Assembly: GCA_018828125.1 (NCBI GenBank)
Contig: JAHJWB010000010.1
Coordinates: forward strand, 1-64,000
Origin: Gammaproteobacteria bacterium
Lineage (GTDB): Bacteria > Pseudomonadota > Gammaproteobacteria > Burkholderiales > Burkholderiaceae_C
Direction: 5' to 3'
DNA length: 64,000 nt
Position numbers and translations under genes: made by a program. Position 1 is the first letter of the stretch. Every line of letters begins with the position of its first letter. Shown in pieces: positions 47,845 through 61,344 of this stretch. Below the pieces are notes generated by a model. It searched no databases. It saw only the letters and a list, made by a program, of their open reading frames with translations, and was not told where the DNA came from.

Positions 47845-48543
47845 ATGGCCCGCCTGCCGCGCCTGACCCTGCCGGGTCATCTCCACCATGTTATTCAGCG
47901 CGGCAACAATCGCCAGCCCATCTTTGGGGACGGCGAAGACTACGAGCTGATGCTGGCGCTGCTTGCCGACAACGCTCAGAGATACGCGGTGGCCGTGCAT
48001 GCCTACGTGCTGATGGGCAATCACTTTCACCTGTTGGCGACGCCCACTTCAGCGGAGGGCTTGCCTCAGATGATGCAGGCCGTAGGCCGGCGGTATGTGC
48101 AGCATTTCAACCGGCGCCATGGGCGCACGGGTACGCTGTGGGAGGGCCGCTATCGCTCAACCATCCTGGACCCGGAACAGTACTTGCTTCCGGGCATGGT
48201 CTACCTGGACTTGAATCCGGTGCGCGCGGGACTGGTGACGCAGGCCGCGGACTACGCTTGGTCCAGCCACGCTCACTGGCTCGGTTTGCGCCACGATCGG
48301 TTGCTCACGCCTCATATGCTTTATTGGGGATTGGGCAATACGCCCTTCGCGCGAGAGGCCGCTTATGCAGCACTCGTCCACGGGGGTGTTGGGTCGCAGG
48401 AGCAGGCGGCATTGACCAACGCGGCGCTCAGTGGCTGGGCGCTGGGTGCGCCTGAATTTGTAGAAGCGCTACAAAAGCACACAACGCGCCGCGTTACCCG
48501 AGGACAGGCTGGGCGGCCGATTTCAGGCAAGAAATCTGAATAA
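47845..48543 (+). CDS. REP-associated tyrosine transposase (RAYT, Y1_Tnp)
   Basis: A single-copy HUH-type transposase relative of the IS200/IS605 TnpA group. The 232-residue protein has the HUH motif as H60-F-H62 (MGNHFHLLA) and the catalytic tyrosine Y84 in GRRYVQHFNRRHGRTGTLWE, then GRYRS and YLDLNPVRAGL, all typical of RAYTs. These proteins recognise and process REP-type palindromes and are usually domesticated, not multi-copy. The motifs look intact. The last residues (KSE) and TAA stop overlap the flank of a REP-like element (48532-48590), of which nine more copies occur in this window. Confidence 0.9.
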   Translation: MARLPRLTLPGHLHHVIQRGNNRQPIFGDGEDYELMLALLADNAQRYAVAVHAYVLMGNHFHLLATPTSAEGLPQMMQAVGRRYVQHFNRRHGRTGTLWEGRYRSTILDPEQYLLPGMVYLDLNPVRAGLVTQAADYAWSSHAHWLGLRHDRLLTPHMLYWGLGNTPFAREAAYAALVHGGVGSQEQAALTNAALSGWALGAPEFVEALQKHTTRRVTRGQAGRPISGKKSE

Positions 48544-48590
48544 AAATGGCTTCAAGCGCTTATCCATAAAGCGCTGATAGCTATCATTTC
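48532..48590 (-). repeat. REP-like element, copy 9 (at the RAYT 3' end)
   Basis: The A+T-rich flank (AAATCTGAATAAAAATGG) overlaps the last codons of the RAYT gene, followed by arms AGCGCTT and AAGCGCT around ATCCATA and GATAGCTATCATTT. Its flank is very close to that of copy 10, 13 kb away. Confidence 0.87.
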
Positions 48591-48657
48591 AGATGTGTCC
48601 CCAATAAAATTGGCGGTGGCTGTCGGTGCCTCAAAAAGTGGTTCTGACCCTAATTAA
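48591..48657. other. Sequence downstream of RAYT with GGTTCTGACCCTAATTA
   Basis: Between the REP-like element and the gltB promoter region lies a stretch with GTCCCCAAT and AAGTGGTTCTGACCCTAA. Similar GGGTCAGA-type sequences flank RAYT genes in many proteobacteria. It may be a second cis-element of this transposase or the remnant of one. Confidence 0.35.
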
Positions 48658-48662
48658 TGTGC

Positions 48663-48690
48663 TTGCCAAACTATGTTGCAATGCACTAAT
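48663..48690 (+). promoter_or_regulatory. Possible gltBD promoter
   Basis: TTGCCA, 16 bases, ACTAAT; five and four matches to the sigma-70 hexamers. It lies 36 bases before the gltB start and overlaps the TGCAATGCA dyad. Confidence 0.3.
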
Positions 48691-48725
48691 CTTCCCCTCC
48701 CTGCGAAAAACATGAGGAGTGCGCC

Positions 48726-53483
<4,758 letters not shown>

Positions 53484-53531
53484 AGCGGCACCGCATAGAT
53501 CAGCACAGCATTCATAGACAAGGACATCGTC

Positions 53532-55010
53532 ATGGGAAAAACTACCGGCTTCATGGAATACGAGCGCATCGAAGAGGGCTACAAGCCCGTGCCCGAGCGC
53601 CTGAAGCACTACAAGGAATTCGTCATCGGCCTCGATGAGAGCCAGGCCAAGGTGCAAGGCGCGCGCTGCATGGACTGTGGCACGCCCTTTTGCAACAGCG
53701 GCTGCCCGGTCAACAACATCATTCCGGACTTCAACGACTTGGTGTACCACTCGGATTGGAAGAGTGCGATCGAGGTGCTGCACAGCACCAACAACTTCCC
53801 CGAGTTCACGGGCCGCATCTGTCCCGCGCCGTGCGAGGCGGCTTGTGTGCTGAACGTGAACGACGATGCGGTAGGCATCAAGTCCATCGAGCACGCGATC
53901 ATCGACCGTGCCTGGGATGAAGGCTGGGTCGTGCCCCGCGTGGCCAAGCACAAGACGGGCAAGAAGGTGGCGGTGGTGGGTTCTGGCCCCGCGGGCATGG
54001 CGGCAGCCCAGCAGTTGGCGCGTGTCGGCCACAGCGTCACGTTGTTCGAAAAGAACGACCGTGTAGGCGGGCTGCTGCGCTACGGAATTCCCGACTTCAA
54101 GATGGAGAAGTCGCACATCGACCGCCGCGTCAAGCAAATGGAGGCCGAGGGCGTGGTCTTTCGTACGAGCGTATTTGTGGGCGCGGCCAAGGACGGCCTG
54201 GGCAAGGATTCCAAGGTCACCAATTGGGCCAAGGAAACCGTCACGCCTGAGCAACTGCATAAGGATTTCGACGCTGTGCTGCTGACGGGTGGCGCCGAGC
54301 AGTCGCGCGACCTGCCCGTGCCGGGCCGCGACCTCGATGGCATTCACTTCGCCATGGAGTTCCTGCCCCAACAGAACAAGGTCAACGCGGGCGACAAGCT
54401 CAAGGGCCAGTTGCGTGCAGATGGCAAACACGTCATCGTGATCGGTGGTGGCGACACCGGCAGCGATTGCGTGGGCACCAGCAACCGCCACGGCGCAGCG
54501 AGCGTTACGCAGTTCGAGCTGATGCCCCAGCCGCCCGAAGAGGAAAACCGCCCGCTGACCTGGCCTTACTGGCCGATCAAGCTGCGCACCAGTTCCAGCC
54601 ATGAAGAAGGTTGTGAACGTGAATTCGCCATCTCCACCAAGGAATTCATTGGCGAAAAAGGCAAGGTCACTGGCCTCAAGACGGTCCGGGTGGAGTTCAA
54701 GGACGGTAAGTTCGTCGAGGTGGCGGGTTCTGAGCAGATCCTGAAAGCCGATCTGGTGCTGCTCGCCATGGGCTTTGTGAGCCCCGTGGCGCCCGTGCTG
54801 GATGCCTTCGGTGTCGACAAGGACGCACGCGGCAATGCGCGCGCCACTACGGACTTTGACGGAGGCTACGCCACCAACGTGGCCAAGGTGTTCGCTGCCG
54901 GCGACATTCGCCGAGGCCAGTCGCTGGTGGTGTGGGCCATTCGCGAAGGTCGGCAGGCTGCGCGTTCGGTGGATGAGTTCCTGATGGGTTATTCGGACCT
55001 GCCTCGCTAA
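53532..55010 (+). CDS. gltD: Glutamate synthase small subunit
   Basis: Beta subunit of GOGAT: oxidises NADPH via FAD and two [4Fe-4S] clusters and passes electrons to GltB. The 492-residue protein has N-terminal cysteine sets ([14 protein letters not shown] and CPAPCEAAC), an FAD-binding [13 protein letters not shown] near residue 152 and an NADPH-binding [11 protein letters not shown] near residue 310. It is homologous to PreT in this same window. A strong terminator follows. Confidence 0.97.
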   Translation: MGKTTGFMEYERIEEGYKPVPERLKHYKEFVIGLDESQAKVQGARCMDCGTPFCNSGCPVNNIIPDFNDLVYHSDWKSAIEVLHSTNNFPEFTGRICPAPCEAACVLNVNDDAVGIKSIEHAIIDRAWDEGWVVPRVAKHKTGKKVAVVGSGPAGMAAAQQLARVGHSVTLFEKNDRVGGLLRYGIPDFKMEKSHIDRRVKQMEAEGVVFRTSVFVGAAKDGLGKDSKVTNWAKETVTPEQLHKDFDAVLLTGGAEQSRDLPVPGRDLDGIHFAMEFLPQQNKVNAGDKLKGQLRADGKHVIVIGGGDTGSDCVGTSNRHGAASVTQFELMPQPPEEENRPLTWPYWPIKLRTSSSHEEGCEREFAISTKEFIGEKGKVTGLKTVRVEFKDGKFVEVAGSEQILKADLVLLAMGFVSPVAPVLDAFGVDKDARGNARATTDFDGGYATNVAKVFAAGDIRRGQSLVVWAIREGRQAARSVDEFLMGYSDLPR

Positions 55011-55029
55011 GGGAGCTTTTTTTGAAGCG

Positions 55030-55054
55030 ACGGCGCCCTCGGGGCGCCGTTTTT
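55030..55054 (+). terminator. gltBD terminator
   Basis: Perfect 9-bp stem ACGGCGCCC/GGGCGCCGT with a TCG loop, followed by a T run, 20 bases after the gltD stop. Confidence 0.88.
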
Positions 55055-55281
55055 AATGGGTGTTTGGCGCCGCGTGGCGCCCCTCGTCGGTAGGGTTCAC
55101 GACCTGTAGAGAAGGCGCTACGCTGATGGGTGGGTGCGCCGATAGGGCTTGGCTGGCACCTCCAGACCGCTCCAAAACCGTCCGATCTCTTTCTTGGCAC
55201 AATCGGACCCCATGTCAATTCGGGCTTGCCTGATGCTGTGAAGCAAGCGCCTCACGGTCAGCACATATCCTTCAAAAGCAA

Positions 55282-55299
55282 ACATACATGTATGTATGT
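55282..55299. promoter_or_regulatory. Palindrome upstream of mlaF, TetR/AcrR-operator-like
   Basis: ACATACATGTATGT is a perfect 14-bp palindrome, extended by another ATGT on the right. The ACATACAT/ATGTATGT pattern resembles AcrR/TtgR-type operators. It lies 91 bases before mlaF; no TetR gene is adjacent. Confidence 0.4.
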
Positions 55300-55389
55300 T
55301 TAATTTCTCGGCTACCATCGCTGCTGTTTTCTGTGAGAGCCCGCGTGGGTGTCCGCGCCAGCCCCCATTTCCTGAGTCCATCCCGCTGA

Positions 55390-56208
55390 ATGTCTGAGCC
55401 TTCCTTTCTTGCCGAACTTCGCAATGTCACGTTTTCGTACGGGGATCGTGTGATCCTGCGCGACGTGACGTTGGCCGTGCCGCGGGGCAAGGTCACGGCG
55501 TTGATGGGGGCATCGGGGGGAGGCAAGACGACCGTGCTGCGCCTGATTGGCGGCCAGCAGCGGGCGCAGAGCGGCGAGGTTCTGTTTGATGGGAAGGACG
55601 TGGGGCACCTGGACGCGGAGGGTCTTTATGCTGCGCGCAGACGCATGGGGATGTTGTTCCAGTTTGGCGCCCTGTTCACTGATCTCAGTGTGTTCGAGAA
55701 CGTGGCGTTTCCGCTGCGCGAACATACGGATCTGTCCGAAGAGCTGATTCGCGATGTGGTGCTGATGAAGCTGCACGCGGTGGGATTGCGGGGTGCTCGG
55801 GATCTGATGCCCAGCCAGGTGTCCGGCGGCATGGCGCGGCGTGTGGCCCTGGCGCGTGCGATTGCACTGGACCCGGAACTTGTCATGTACGACGAGCCCT
55901 TTGCAGGACTGGACCCGATTTCGCTCGGCACGGCCGCGCAGTTGATTCGGCAGCTTAACGATGCGATGGGCCTGACCAGCATTGTCGTGTCGCACGATCT
56001 GGAAGAGACTTTTCGGCTCGCTGATCACGTGATCATTCTGGGCGAAGGCGTGGTGGCTGCGCAGGGCACGCCTGAAGAAGTGCGTGCCAGCACCGATCCA
56101 CTGGTGCACCAGTTTGTGAACGCGCTCCCCACGGGGCCCGTACCGTTCCACCACCCCGGTCCGGGCGTGGCAGAGGATTTCGGCCCTGTCGAAGGGCGCA
56201 AGCGATGA
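55390..56208 (+). CDS. mlaF: Phospholipid transport ATPase MlaF
   Basis: ATP-binding subunit of the Mla system that moves phospholipids between the membranes and keeps the outer leaflet asymmetric. The 272-residue ABC ATPase has Walker [10 protein letters not shown] (near residue 42), the signature [14 protein letters not shown], Walker [14 protein letters not shown] and the H-loop VSHDLEE. It overlaps mlaE by four bases. First gene of mlaFEDACB, and close to the upstream palindrome. Confidence 0.95.
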   Translation: MSEPSFLAELRNVTFSYGDRVILRDVTLAVPRGKVTALMGASGGGKTTVLRLIGGQQRAQSGEVLFDGKDVGHLDAEGLYAARRRMGMLFQFGALFTDLSVFENVAFPLREHTDLSEELIRDVVLMKLHAVGLRGARDLMPSQVSGGMARRVALARAIALDPELVMYDEPFAGLDPISLGTAAQLIRQLNDAMGLTSIVVSHDLEETFRLADHVIILGEGVVAAQGTPEEVRASTDPLVHQFVNALPTGPVPFHHPGPGVAEDFGPVEGRKR

Positions 56209-56987
56209 GCTGGTACAAGCCTTCCGATCTGGGGTTCGCCGTACGGGTGAAGCTTGCCGACATCGGCATGGCGGCGCGCCTCTTTGGGCAACTGGTCCGC
56301 TTGTTCGCAGCTGCGTTCCGGCGGCGTGCTCTGGTTCGCGACCAGGTGCATTTTTTGGGCAACTACTCGCTCGCCATCATTGCGGTATCTGGCCTGTTTG
56401 TGGGTTTTGTTCTGGGCCTGCAGGGCTACTACACGCTACAGCGATATGGATCATCAGAAGCCCTGGGCTTGCTGGTGGCACTGTCGCTGGTGCGTGAGCT
56501 CGGGCCGGTGGTCACCGCGCTGCTGTTTGCAGGCCGCGCAGGAACCTCGCTGACGGCCGAAATTGGTTTGATGCGTGCTGGCGAACAGCTGAGTGCCATG
56601 GAAATGATGGCGGTAGACCCCGTGCGCCGCATTCTGGCGCCCCGTTTCTGGGCGGGCGTCATCACCATGCCCCTGCTGGCTGCAGTGTTCAGCGCGGTGG
56701 GCATCATTGGCGGCTGGATTGTGGGCGTGCTCATGATCGGCATCGACGCAGGCGCTTTCTGGAGCCAGATGCAGGGCGGTGTGGATGTGTGGAAAGACGT
56801 GGGCAACGGTGTCATCAAAAGCGTGGTGTTTGGCTTCACGGTGACTTTTGTGGCGCTGCTGCAGGGGTATGTGGCCAAGCCCACGCCCGAGGGCGTGTCG
56901 CGTGCCACCACGCGCACCGTGGTCATGGCCTCTCTGGCAGTGCTGGCGCTGGACTTTGTCCTGACGGCGCTGATGTTCAGTATCTGA
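56205..56987 (+). CDS. mlaE: Phospholipid transport permease MlaE
   Basis: A 260-residue inner-membrane permease of the MlaE/DUF140 family with about five hydrophobic segments and the conserved [22 protein letters not shown] and [13 protein letters not shown] region that contacts MlaF. Start ATGAGC overlaps the mlaF stop. Confidence 0.95.
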   Translation: MSWYKPSDLGFAVRVKLADIGMAARLFGQLVRLFAAAFRRRALVRDQVHFLGNYSLAIIAVSGLFVGFVLGLQGYYTLQRYGSSEALGLLVALSLVRELGPVVTALLFAGRAGTSLTAEIGLMRAGEQLSAMEMMAVDPVRRILAPRFWAGVITMPLLAAVFSAVGIIGGWIVGVLMIGIDAGAFWSQMQGGVDVWKDVGNGVIKSVVFGFTVTFVALLQGYVAKPTPEGVSRATTRTVVMASLAVLALDFVLTALMFSI

Positions 56988-57026
56988 CGCTGGCGACGCT
57001 GGCAGGTGAAGAGGAATCAAAAGACA

Positions 57027-57515
57027 ATGCAACGCTCCAAAAACGATCTCTGGGTAGGCCTGTTTGTCATGCTGGGCGCCGCGGCGTTGGTGTTTCTGGC
57101 GTTGCAATCGGCCAACCTGCTCAGCCTCAGCTTTCAGTCCGGCTACCGCATCACTGCGCGTTTTGACAACATTGGCGGGCTGAAAGCCCAGGCGGCGGTG
57201 CGCAGTGCGGGTGTGCTGGTGGGACGGGTGGAGTCCATCACGTTCGACGACAAGATCTACCAGGCGCGGGTCACGCTGGCGCTGGAGGACCGCTATGTGT
57301 TCCCCAAAGACAGCTCCCTCAAGATTCTGACGAGCGGGCTGCTGGGTGAGCAGTACATCGGTATTGAGGCTGGTGCCGACGAGAAAAACCTTGTTGCCGG
57401 TGACACCGTCACTGCAACGCAATCAGCGGTGGTACTCGAAAACCTGATTGGACAGTTTCTTTACAGACAAGCCGAAGATGGCAGCAAGCCCACAGGGGCA
57501 GGTGATAAAAAATGA
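57027..57515 (+). CDS. mlaD: Phospholipid-binding MCE protein MlaD
   Basis: Membrane-anchored MCE-domain protein that forms the hexameric ring above MlaE. The 162-residue protein has an N-terminal helix (DLWVGLFVMLGAAALVFLAL) and the MCE domain (~38-115: YRITARFDNIGGLKAQAAVR then SAGVLVGRV). The ATG at 57027 was chosen; an in-frame GTG at 57006 adds seven residues without support. It overlaps mlaA by four bases. Confidence 0.94.
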   Translation: MQRSKNDLWVGLFVMLGAAALVFLALQSANLLSLSFQSGYRITARFDNIGGLKAQAAVRSAGVLVGRVESITFDDKIYQARVTLALEDRYVFPKDSSLKILTSGLLGEQYIGIEAGADEKNLVAGDTVTATQSAVVLENLIGQFLYRQAEDGSKPTGAGDKK

Positions 57516-58318
57516 TGACGAATACCAAAACAACGGGTCTGGCAACGGTGGCCAGCCTCAGGTCGCTCTTGGGGCGCTTCGCCACCGGGCTGGGGCTGAT
57601 GCTCGCCGTGGCAGTCCTGACGGGTTGTGCCACCGTGGCAAACCCCGACCCCCGCGATCCGCTGGAGTCCTACAACCGCAGCATGACCAACTTCAACGAG
57701 CAGGTCGACGCCATGGTGCTCAAGCCTGTGGCCATTGCTTACAAGGAAGTGACCCCTGCGCCTGTGCGCACCGGCGTCAGCAATTTCTTTGCGAACCTGA
57801 GCGATGTCTGGTCGTTCGTGAACAACGTGCTGCAACTGCGAGGTGAAGCGGCTGCGTCTACCTTCATGCGCGTCAACGTCAACACCTTCATGGGGCTGGG
57901 CGGCGTTCTGGACATTGCCAGTGAACTTGGCATTGAGCGGTATCGCCAGGACTTTGGCCTGACGCTGGGCCGCTGGGGCATGGGTACCGGCGCCTACGTT
58001 GTGCTGCCCATCCTCGGTCCTTCCACGGTGCGCGATACCTTTGCACTGCCCATCGACATGCAGGGCAATCTGGTGAGCTATGTGGACCCCGTGTCGGCAC
58101 GCAACTCGTTGTATGCACTGCGGGCGGTGGAGGTGCGATCCAACCTCCTGCGTGCGGGCAGCGTGCTGGACAGCGCGGCGCTCGACAAATACAGCTTCAC
58201 GCGGGACGTGTACCTGCAAGTGCGCAGCCAGGCCGGAGAATCCCGGAGTCCGCAGGCGCAAGACGACCGCAATGCCAATGACGGCGTGCTGCCGCCCGAA
58301 CCACCACCTGCCAAATAG
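57512..58318 (+). CDS. mlaA: Outer-membrane lipoprotein MlaA (VacJ)
   Basis: Outer-membrane component that removes misplaced phospholipids. The 268-residue lipoprotein (lipobox LTGC, C39) has the family segments DPLESYNRSMTNFNEQVD, GGVLDIASELGIERYRQDFG and GAYVVLPILGPSTVRDT. The N-terminus is longer than usual before the lipobox; starts at codon 1 or 2 are equivalent. Placing mlaA inside the mlaFED-CB operon is common in betaproteobacteria, unlike E. coli. Confidence 0.94.
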   Translation: MMTNTKTTGLATVASLRSLLGRFATGLGLMLAVAVLTGCATVANPDPRDPLESYNRSMTNFNEQVDAMVLKPVAIAYKEVTPAPVRTGVSNFFANLSDVWSFVNNVLQLRGEAAASTFMRVNVNTFMGLGGVLDIASELGIERYRQDFGLTLGRWGMGTGAYVVLPILGPSTVRDTFALPIDMQGNLVSYVDPVSARNSLYALRAVEVRSNLLRAGSVLDSAALDKYSFTRDVYLQVRSQAGESRSPQAQDDRNANDGVLPPEPPPAK

Positions 58319-58483
58319 GCCACCACCGCTCTGGCAGCCTTGCCAGCGGCAGGCAAGCTGGGCGCGGCGCGTGTTGCACTTGCTTGCATTCCGCAACCGC
58401 AGCGACGCAAGAGGCGCTGCTCCGGCCACCACAATGAACCGAACGCGGGCGTTTGCCCCGTCTGATGGAAAGTAGAGGACACG

Positions 58484-59122
58484 ATGAACCGACGTACCCT
58501 GGGGCACATGGCCCTCTGTGTGGCCACCGCCATGTCACTGGGCCTGCCTTTGACGGCACTCGCTGCCGATGAGGCCCCTGACGCGCTGATCAAGCGCCTG
58601 TCTGCCGACGTGCTCACTACGGTCAAGGGCGACAAGGCCATTCAGGGTGGAGACATCGCCAAAGTGATCGCGTTGGTTGACCAGACCGTGATGCCCAACG
58701 TCAACTTCCGCCGGATGACGGCTGCGGCAGTCGGCCCGGGCTGGCGCCAAGCCACGCCGGAGCAGCAAAAACGCCTGCAGGAGGAGTTCAAGATCTTGCT
58801 GGTCCGCACCTATGCGGGGGCGCTGGCGCAGGTCAACGACCAGTCCATCCAGGTCAAGCCCCTGCGTGCGGCGGCCGAAGACAAGGACGTGTTGGTTCGC
58901 ACCGAAATCGTGGGTCGTGGCGACCCGATCCAGCTGGATTACCGGCTGGAAAAAACCCCCGGTGAGGGCGCTGGCTGGAAGATCTACAACCTGAATGTCC
59001 TGGGCGTGTGGCTGGTAGAAACTTACCGAGGCCAATTCGCCCAGGAGATCAACGCCAAAGGCATTGACGGTCTCATCGAAACCCTGACAGCTCGCAACAA
59101 GACCAACGCCAGCAAGGGCTGA
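58484..59122 (+). CDS. mlaC: Periplasmic phospholipid carrier MlaC
   Basis: Soluble lipid shuttle between MlaA and MlaD. The 212-residue protein has a signal peptide (cleavage near LTALAADE) and the Ttg2D/MlaC fold segments (VMPNVNFRRMTAAAVGPGWR, TPEQQKRLQEEFKILLVRTYA, WKIYNLNVLGVWLVETYRGQ). A GAGGACACG site precedes the ATG. The 165-base gap after mlaA has no gene. Confidence 0.95.
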   Translation: MNRRTLGHMALCVATAMSLGLPLTALAADEAPDALIKRLSADVLTTVKGDKAIQGGDIAKVIALVDQTVMPNVNFRRMTAAAVGPGWRQATPEQQKRLQEEFKILLVRTYAGALAQVNDQSIQVKPLRAAAEDKDVLVRTEIVGRGDPIQLDYRLEKTPGEGAGWKIYNLNVLGVWLVETYRGQFAQEINAKGIDGLIETLTARNKTNASKG

Positions 59123-59153
59123 TTGGCGGTCCTGCCTTTCCAGACTTGCCTCT

Positions 59154-59429
59154 ATGTTGGTCCTCCCACCCGAACTCACCCACCGCCAGGCCACGGCGTG
59201 CCTTGGCATGCTCATGCAGGGGCTCAAGGTGCACCGCGAGCCCGACGTAGTGGTGGACGCCCATGCGCTGATGGCGTTTGACACCTCGGCTCTGGCCGTG
59301 TTGCTGGAGTGCCGCCGCGAGGCGTTGTCGCTGGGCAAATCTTTTGCCGTGCAAGGCCTGCCGGCCGGGCTGGTGGGCATGGCGGGTTTGTATGGGGTCA
59401 ACACATTGTTGGCACCCGCGACGACCTGA
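59154..59429 (+). CDS. mlaB: STAS-domain protein MlaB
   Basis: A 91-residue STAS-domain protein that stabilises the MlaF ATPase. The central VVVDAHALMAFDTSALAVLLE carries the conserved phospho-acceptor-like D-T-S region of anti-anti-sigma-type folds. Position 31 bases after mlaC supports the call. No clear ribosome-binding site. Confidence 0.87.
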   Translation: MLVLPPELTHRQATACLGMLMQGLKVHREPDVVVDAHALMAFDTSALAVLLECRREALSLGKSFAVQGLPAGLVGMAGLYGVNTLLAPATT

Positions 59430-59565
59430 CCCGAGGCGCCGGGGCGGCGGCGGTGCGATGCCAGTGCTTGGTCCACACACCAGCAGCTGCAGCTTTTGCC
59501 TCCTTGTCAGGCCATCGGCGCGCTGCACGGCGCTGTGTTGGGCAAGGCCGTAAAATCGTGGGCTC

Positions 59566-60591
59566 ATGCCCGCAGTCTCATTCCAAGCCATCTCCAAAAC
59601 CTTTGACACACCCAAAGGCCCTTTTCAGGCACTGAACCAGGTCAGTCTGGACATCGAGGAGGGCGAGTTCTTCGGACTCCTCGGCCCTAACGGTGCAGGT
59701 AAAACCACCCTCATCAGCATCCTTGCAGGCCTGGCCCGCGCCAGTCAAGGGCGCGTGCTGGTGCAAGGCAGTGACGTGCAGGTGAACTATGCCGAGGCGC
59801 GTCGCAAGCTCGGTGTGGTGCCGCAGGAACTGGTGTTCGACCCGTTCTTCAACGTGCGCGAATCGCTGCGCATCCAGTCGGGCTACTTCGGGGTGAAGAA
59901 CAACGACGCCTGGATTGACGAGCTGCTCGAAAACCTCGGGCTGGCCGACAAGGCCAACGCCAACATGCGGCAACTCTCGGGCGGCATGAAGCGCCCCGTG
60001 TTGGTGGCGCAGGCCCTGGTGCACAAGCCGCCCATCATCGTGCTCGACGAGCCCACCGCGGGCGTGGATGTGGAGCTGCGCCAGACCCTGTGGCATTTTG
60101 TGGCGCGCCTCAACAAAGAAGGCCACACCGTGCTGTTGACCACACATTACCTGGAAGAGGCCGAGGCCCTTTGCGGGCGCATTGCGATGCTCAAGTCCGG
60201 GCGTATCGTGGCCCTGAACCGCACGAGCGAGTTGCTGCAGGCGGCGTCCGGCAGCGTTTTGCAGCTCAAGACCGATGCGGCCTTGCCGCCCGCACTCGCG
60301 ATGGTGGCCCGTGTCACTGGCCGCATCGTGCAGCTTACCGCACATGACGCGGCCGAGATCGAAAGCCATCTGGCGGCGCTGCGCGTGGCGGGTGTGGATG
60401 TGCACGACATGGAGATCCGCAGGCCCGACCTGGAGGATGTGTTTTTGCAAGTCATGTCGGGCACCTCGGCGTCCAATATTTCGATGGAAGAGGTGGCGTC
60501 CGCCGCCGCGCCGGGCCGCCCCAAGGAAGGCGCGGCCCCCTCGGGGGGCAGTGAGGACACGGCAGTGCCGAGCGTGGGGGCACGACGATGA
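59566..60591 (+). CDS. ABC-2 exporter ATP-binding protein (YadG-like) with repeat-derived tail
   Basis: A 341-residue ABC ATPase with Walker A GPNGAGKTT, signature LSGGMKRPVLVAQAL, Walker B IIVLDEPTAGVD and the H-loop TTHYLEEAE. The residue after MKR in the signature helix is proline, where I would expect arginine. With the next gene it forms an ABC-2 type exporter resembling E. coli YadG/YadH; substrate unknown. About 35 C-terminal residues (PGRPKEGAAPSGGS region) are low complexity and appear to be translated from an intergenic-type G+C-rich repeat. It overlaps the permease gene by four bases. Confidence 0.9.
   Translation: MPAVSFQAISKTFDTPKGPFQALNQVSLDIEEGEFFGLLGPNGAGKTTLISILAGLARASQGRVLVQGSDVQVNYAEARRKLGVVPQELVFDPFFNVRESLRIQSGYFGVKNNDAWIDELLENLGLADKANANMRQLSGGMKRPVLVAQALVHKPPIIVLDEPTAGVDVELRQTLWHFVARLNKEGHTVLLTTHYLEEAEALCGRIAMLKSGRIVALNRTSELLQAASGSVLQLKTDAALPPALAMVARVTGRIVQLTAHDAAEIESHLAALRVAGVDVHDMEIRRPDLEDVFLQVMSGTSASNISMEEVASAAAPGRPKEGAAPSGGSEDTAVPSVGARR
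60505..60585. repeat. G+C-rich family repeat read into a coding sequence
   Basis: Sequence of the type GGGCCGCCCC-AAGG-CGCGGCCCCC-TCGGGGGGCAG, which I associate with intergenic repeats of Comamonadaceae, encodes the last ~27 codons of the ABC ATPase gene and ends near its stop. Confidence 0.5.
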
Positions 60592-61343
60592 CCGGTTGGC
60601 AGACTCTTTTTTACAAGGAAGTGCTGCGGTTCTGGAAGGTGAGCTTTCAGACCGTCGCCGCACCGGTGTTGACGGCGGTGTTGTACCTGCTGATCTTTGG
60701 CCATGTGCTGGAAGACCACGTGAAGGTGTACGACAGCATCAGCTACACCGCCTTTCTGGTGCCGGGCCTGGTGATGATGAGCGTGCTGCAGAACGCTTTT
60801 GCCAACAGTTCTTCGAGCCTGATCCAGAGCAAGATCATGGGCAGCCTCGTGTTTGTGCTGCTCACGCCGTTGTCGCACTGGGCCTGGTTTGTGGCGTACG
60901 TTGGTTCGTCCATGGTGCGCGGGCTGGTGGTGGGGCTGGGTGTGTTCATCGTCACGCTGGCCTTTGCGCGGCCCGAGTTTGCGGCGCCGCTGTGGATTTT
61001 GGCTTTTGCCGTGCTGGGTGCCGGCCTGCTGGCCACGCTGGGTTTGATTGCGGGCCTGTGGGCTGACAAGTTCGATCAACTCGCGGCTTTTCAGAACTTT
61101 GTGGTTGTGCCCATGACGTTCCTCTCCGGCGTGTTTTATTCCATCCAGTCGCTGCCCCCGTTCTGGCAGACCGTGAGCCACCTCAATCCGTTCTTCTACA
61201 TGATTGATGGGTTCCGCTATGGCTTTTTTGGCCAAAGCGATACTTCACCTTGGCTGAGCCTCACCATCTTGGGCGCGGCCTGGCTGGCGGTGAGCTTTCT
61301 GGCAGTGCATCTGCTGCGCATCGGCTACAAAATCAGAAACTGA
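60588..61343 (+). CDS. ABC-2 exporter permease (YadH-like)
   Basis: A 251-residue ABC-2 type permease with about six membrane segments and the family phrases YTAFLVPGLVMMSVLQNAFAN, FDQLAAFQNFVVVPMTFLSG and LNPFFYMIDGFRYGFFG. Pairs with the upstream ATPase. The position between mla and murA genes suggests an envelope-related substrate, but this is not shown. Confidence 0.92.
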   Translation: MTGWQTLFYKEVLRFWKVSFQTVAAPVLTAVLYLLIFGHVLEDHVKVYDSISYTAFLVPGLVMMSVLQNAFANSSSSLIQSKIMGSLVFVLLTPLSHWAWFVAYVGSSMVRGLVVGLGVFIVTLAFARPEFAAPLWILAFAVLGAGLLATLGLIAGLWADKFDQLAAFQNFVVVPMTFLSGVFYSIQSLPPFWQTVSHLNPFFYMIDGFRYGFFGQSDTSPWLSLTILGAAWLAVSFLAVHLLRIGYKIRN

Positions 61344-61344
61344 C

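Larger units (their letters stand above)
55011..55389. other. Gap between gltD and mlaF
   Basis: 379 bases without a gene I can support. It contains the gltD terminator, then about 200 unremarkable bases, then a palindrome at 55282-55295 ahead of mlaF. A minus-strand frame of 87 codons (55118-55381) exists but has no recognisable features. Confidence 0.6.

Noticed and set aside
55118..55381. An 87-codon minus-strand frame between gltD and mlaF
   Set aside because: No ribosome-binding site, no family resemblance, and it crosses the palindrome before mlaF; I could not support it as a gene or as a remnant of a TetR regulator.
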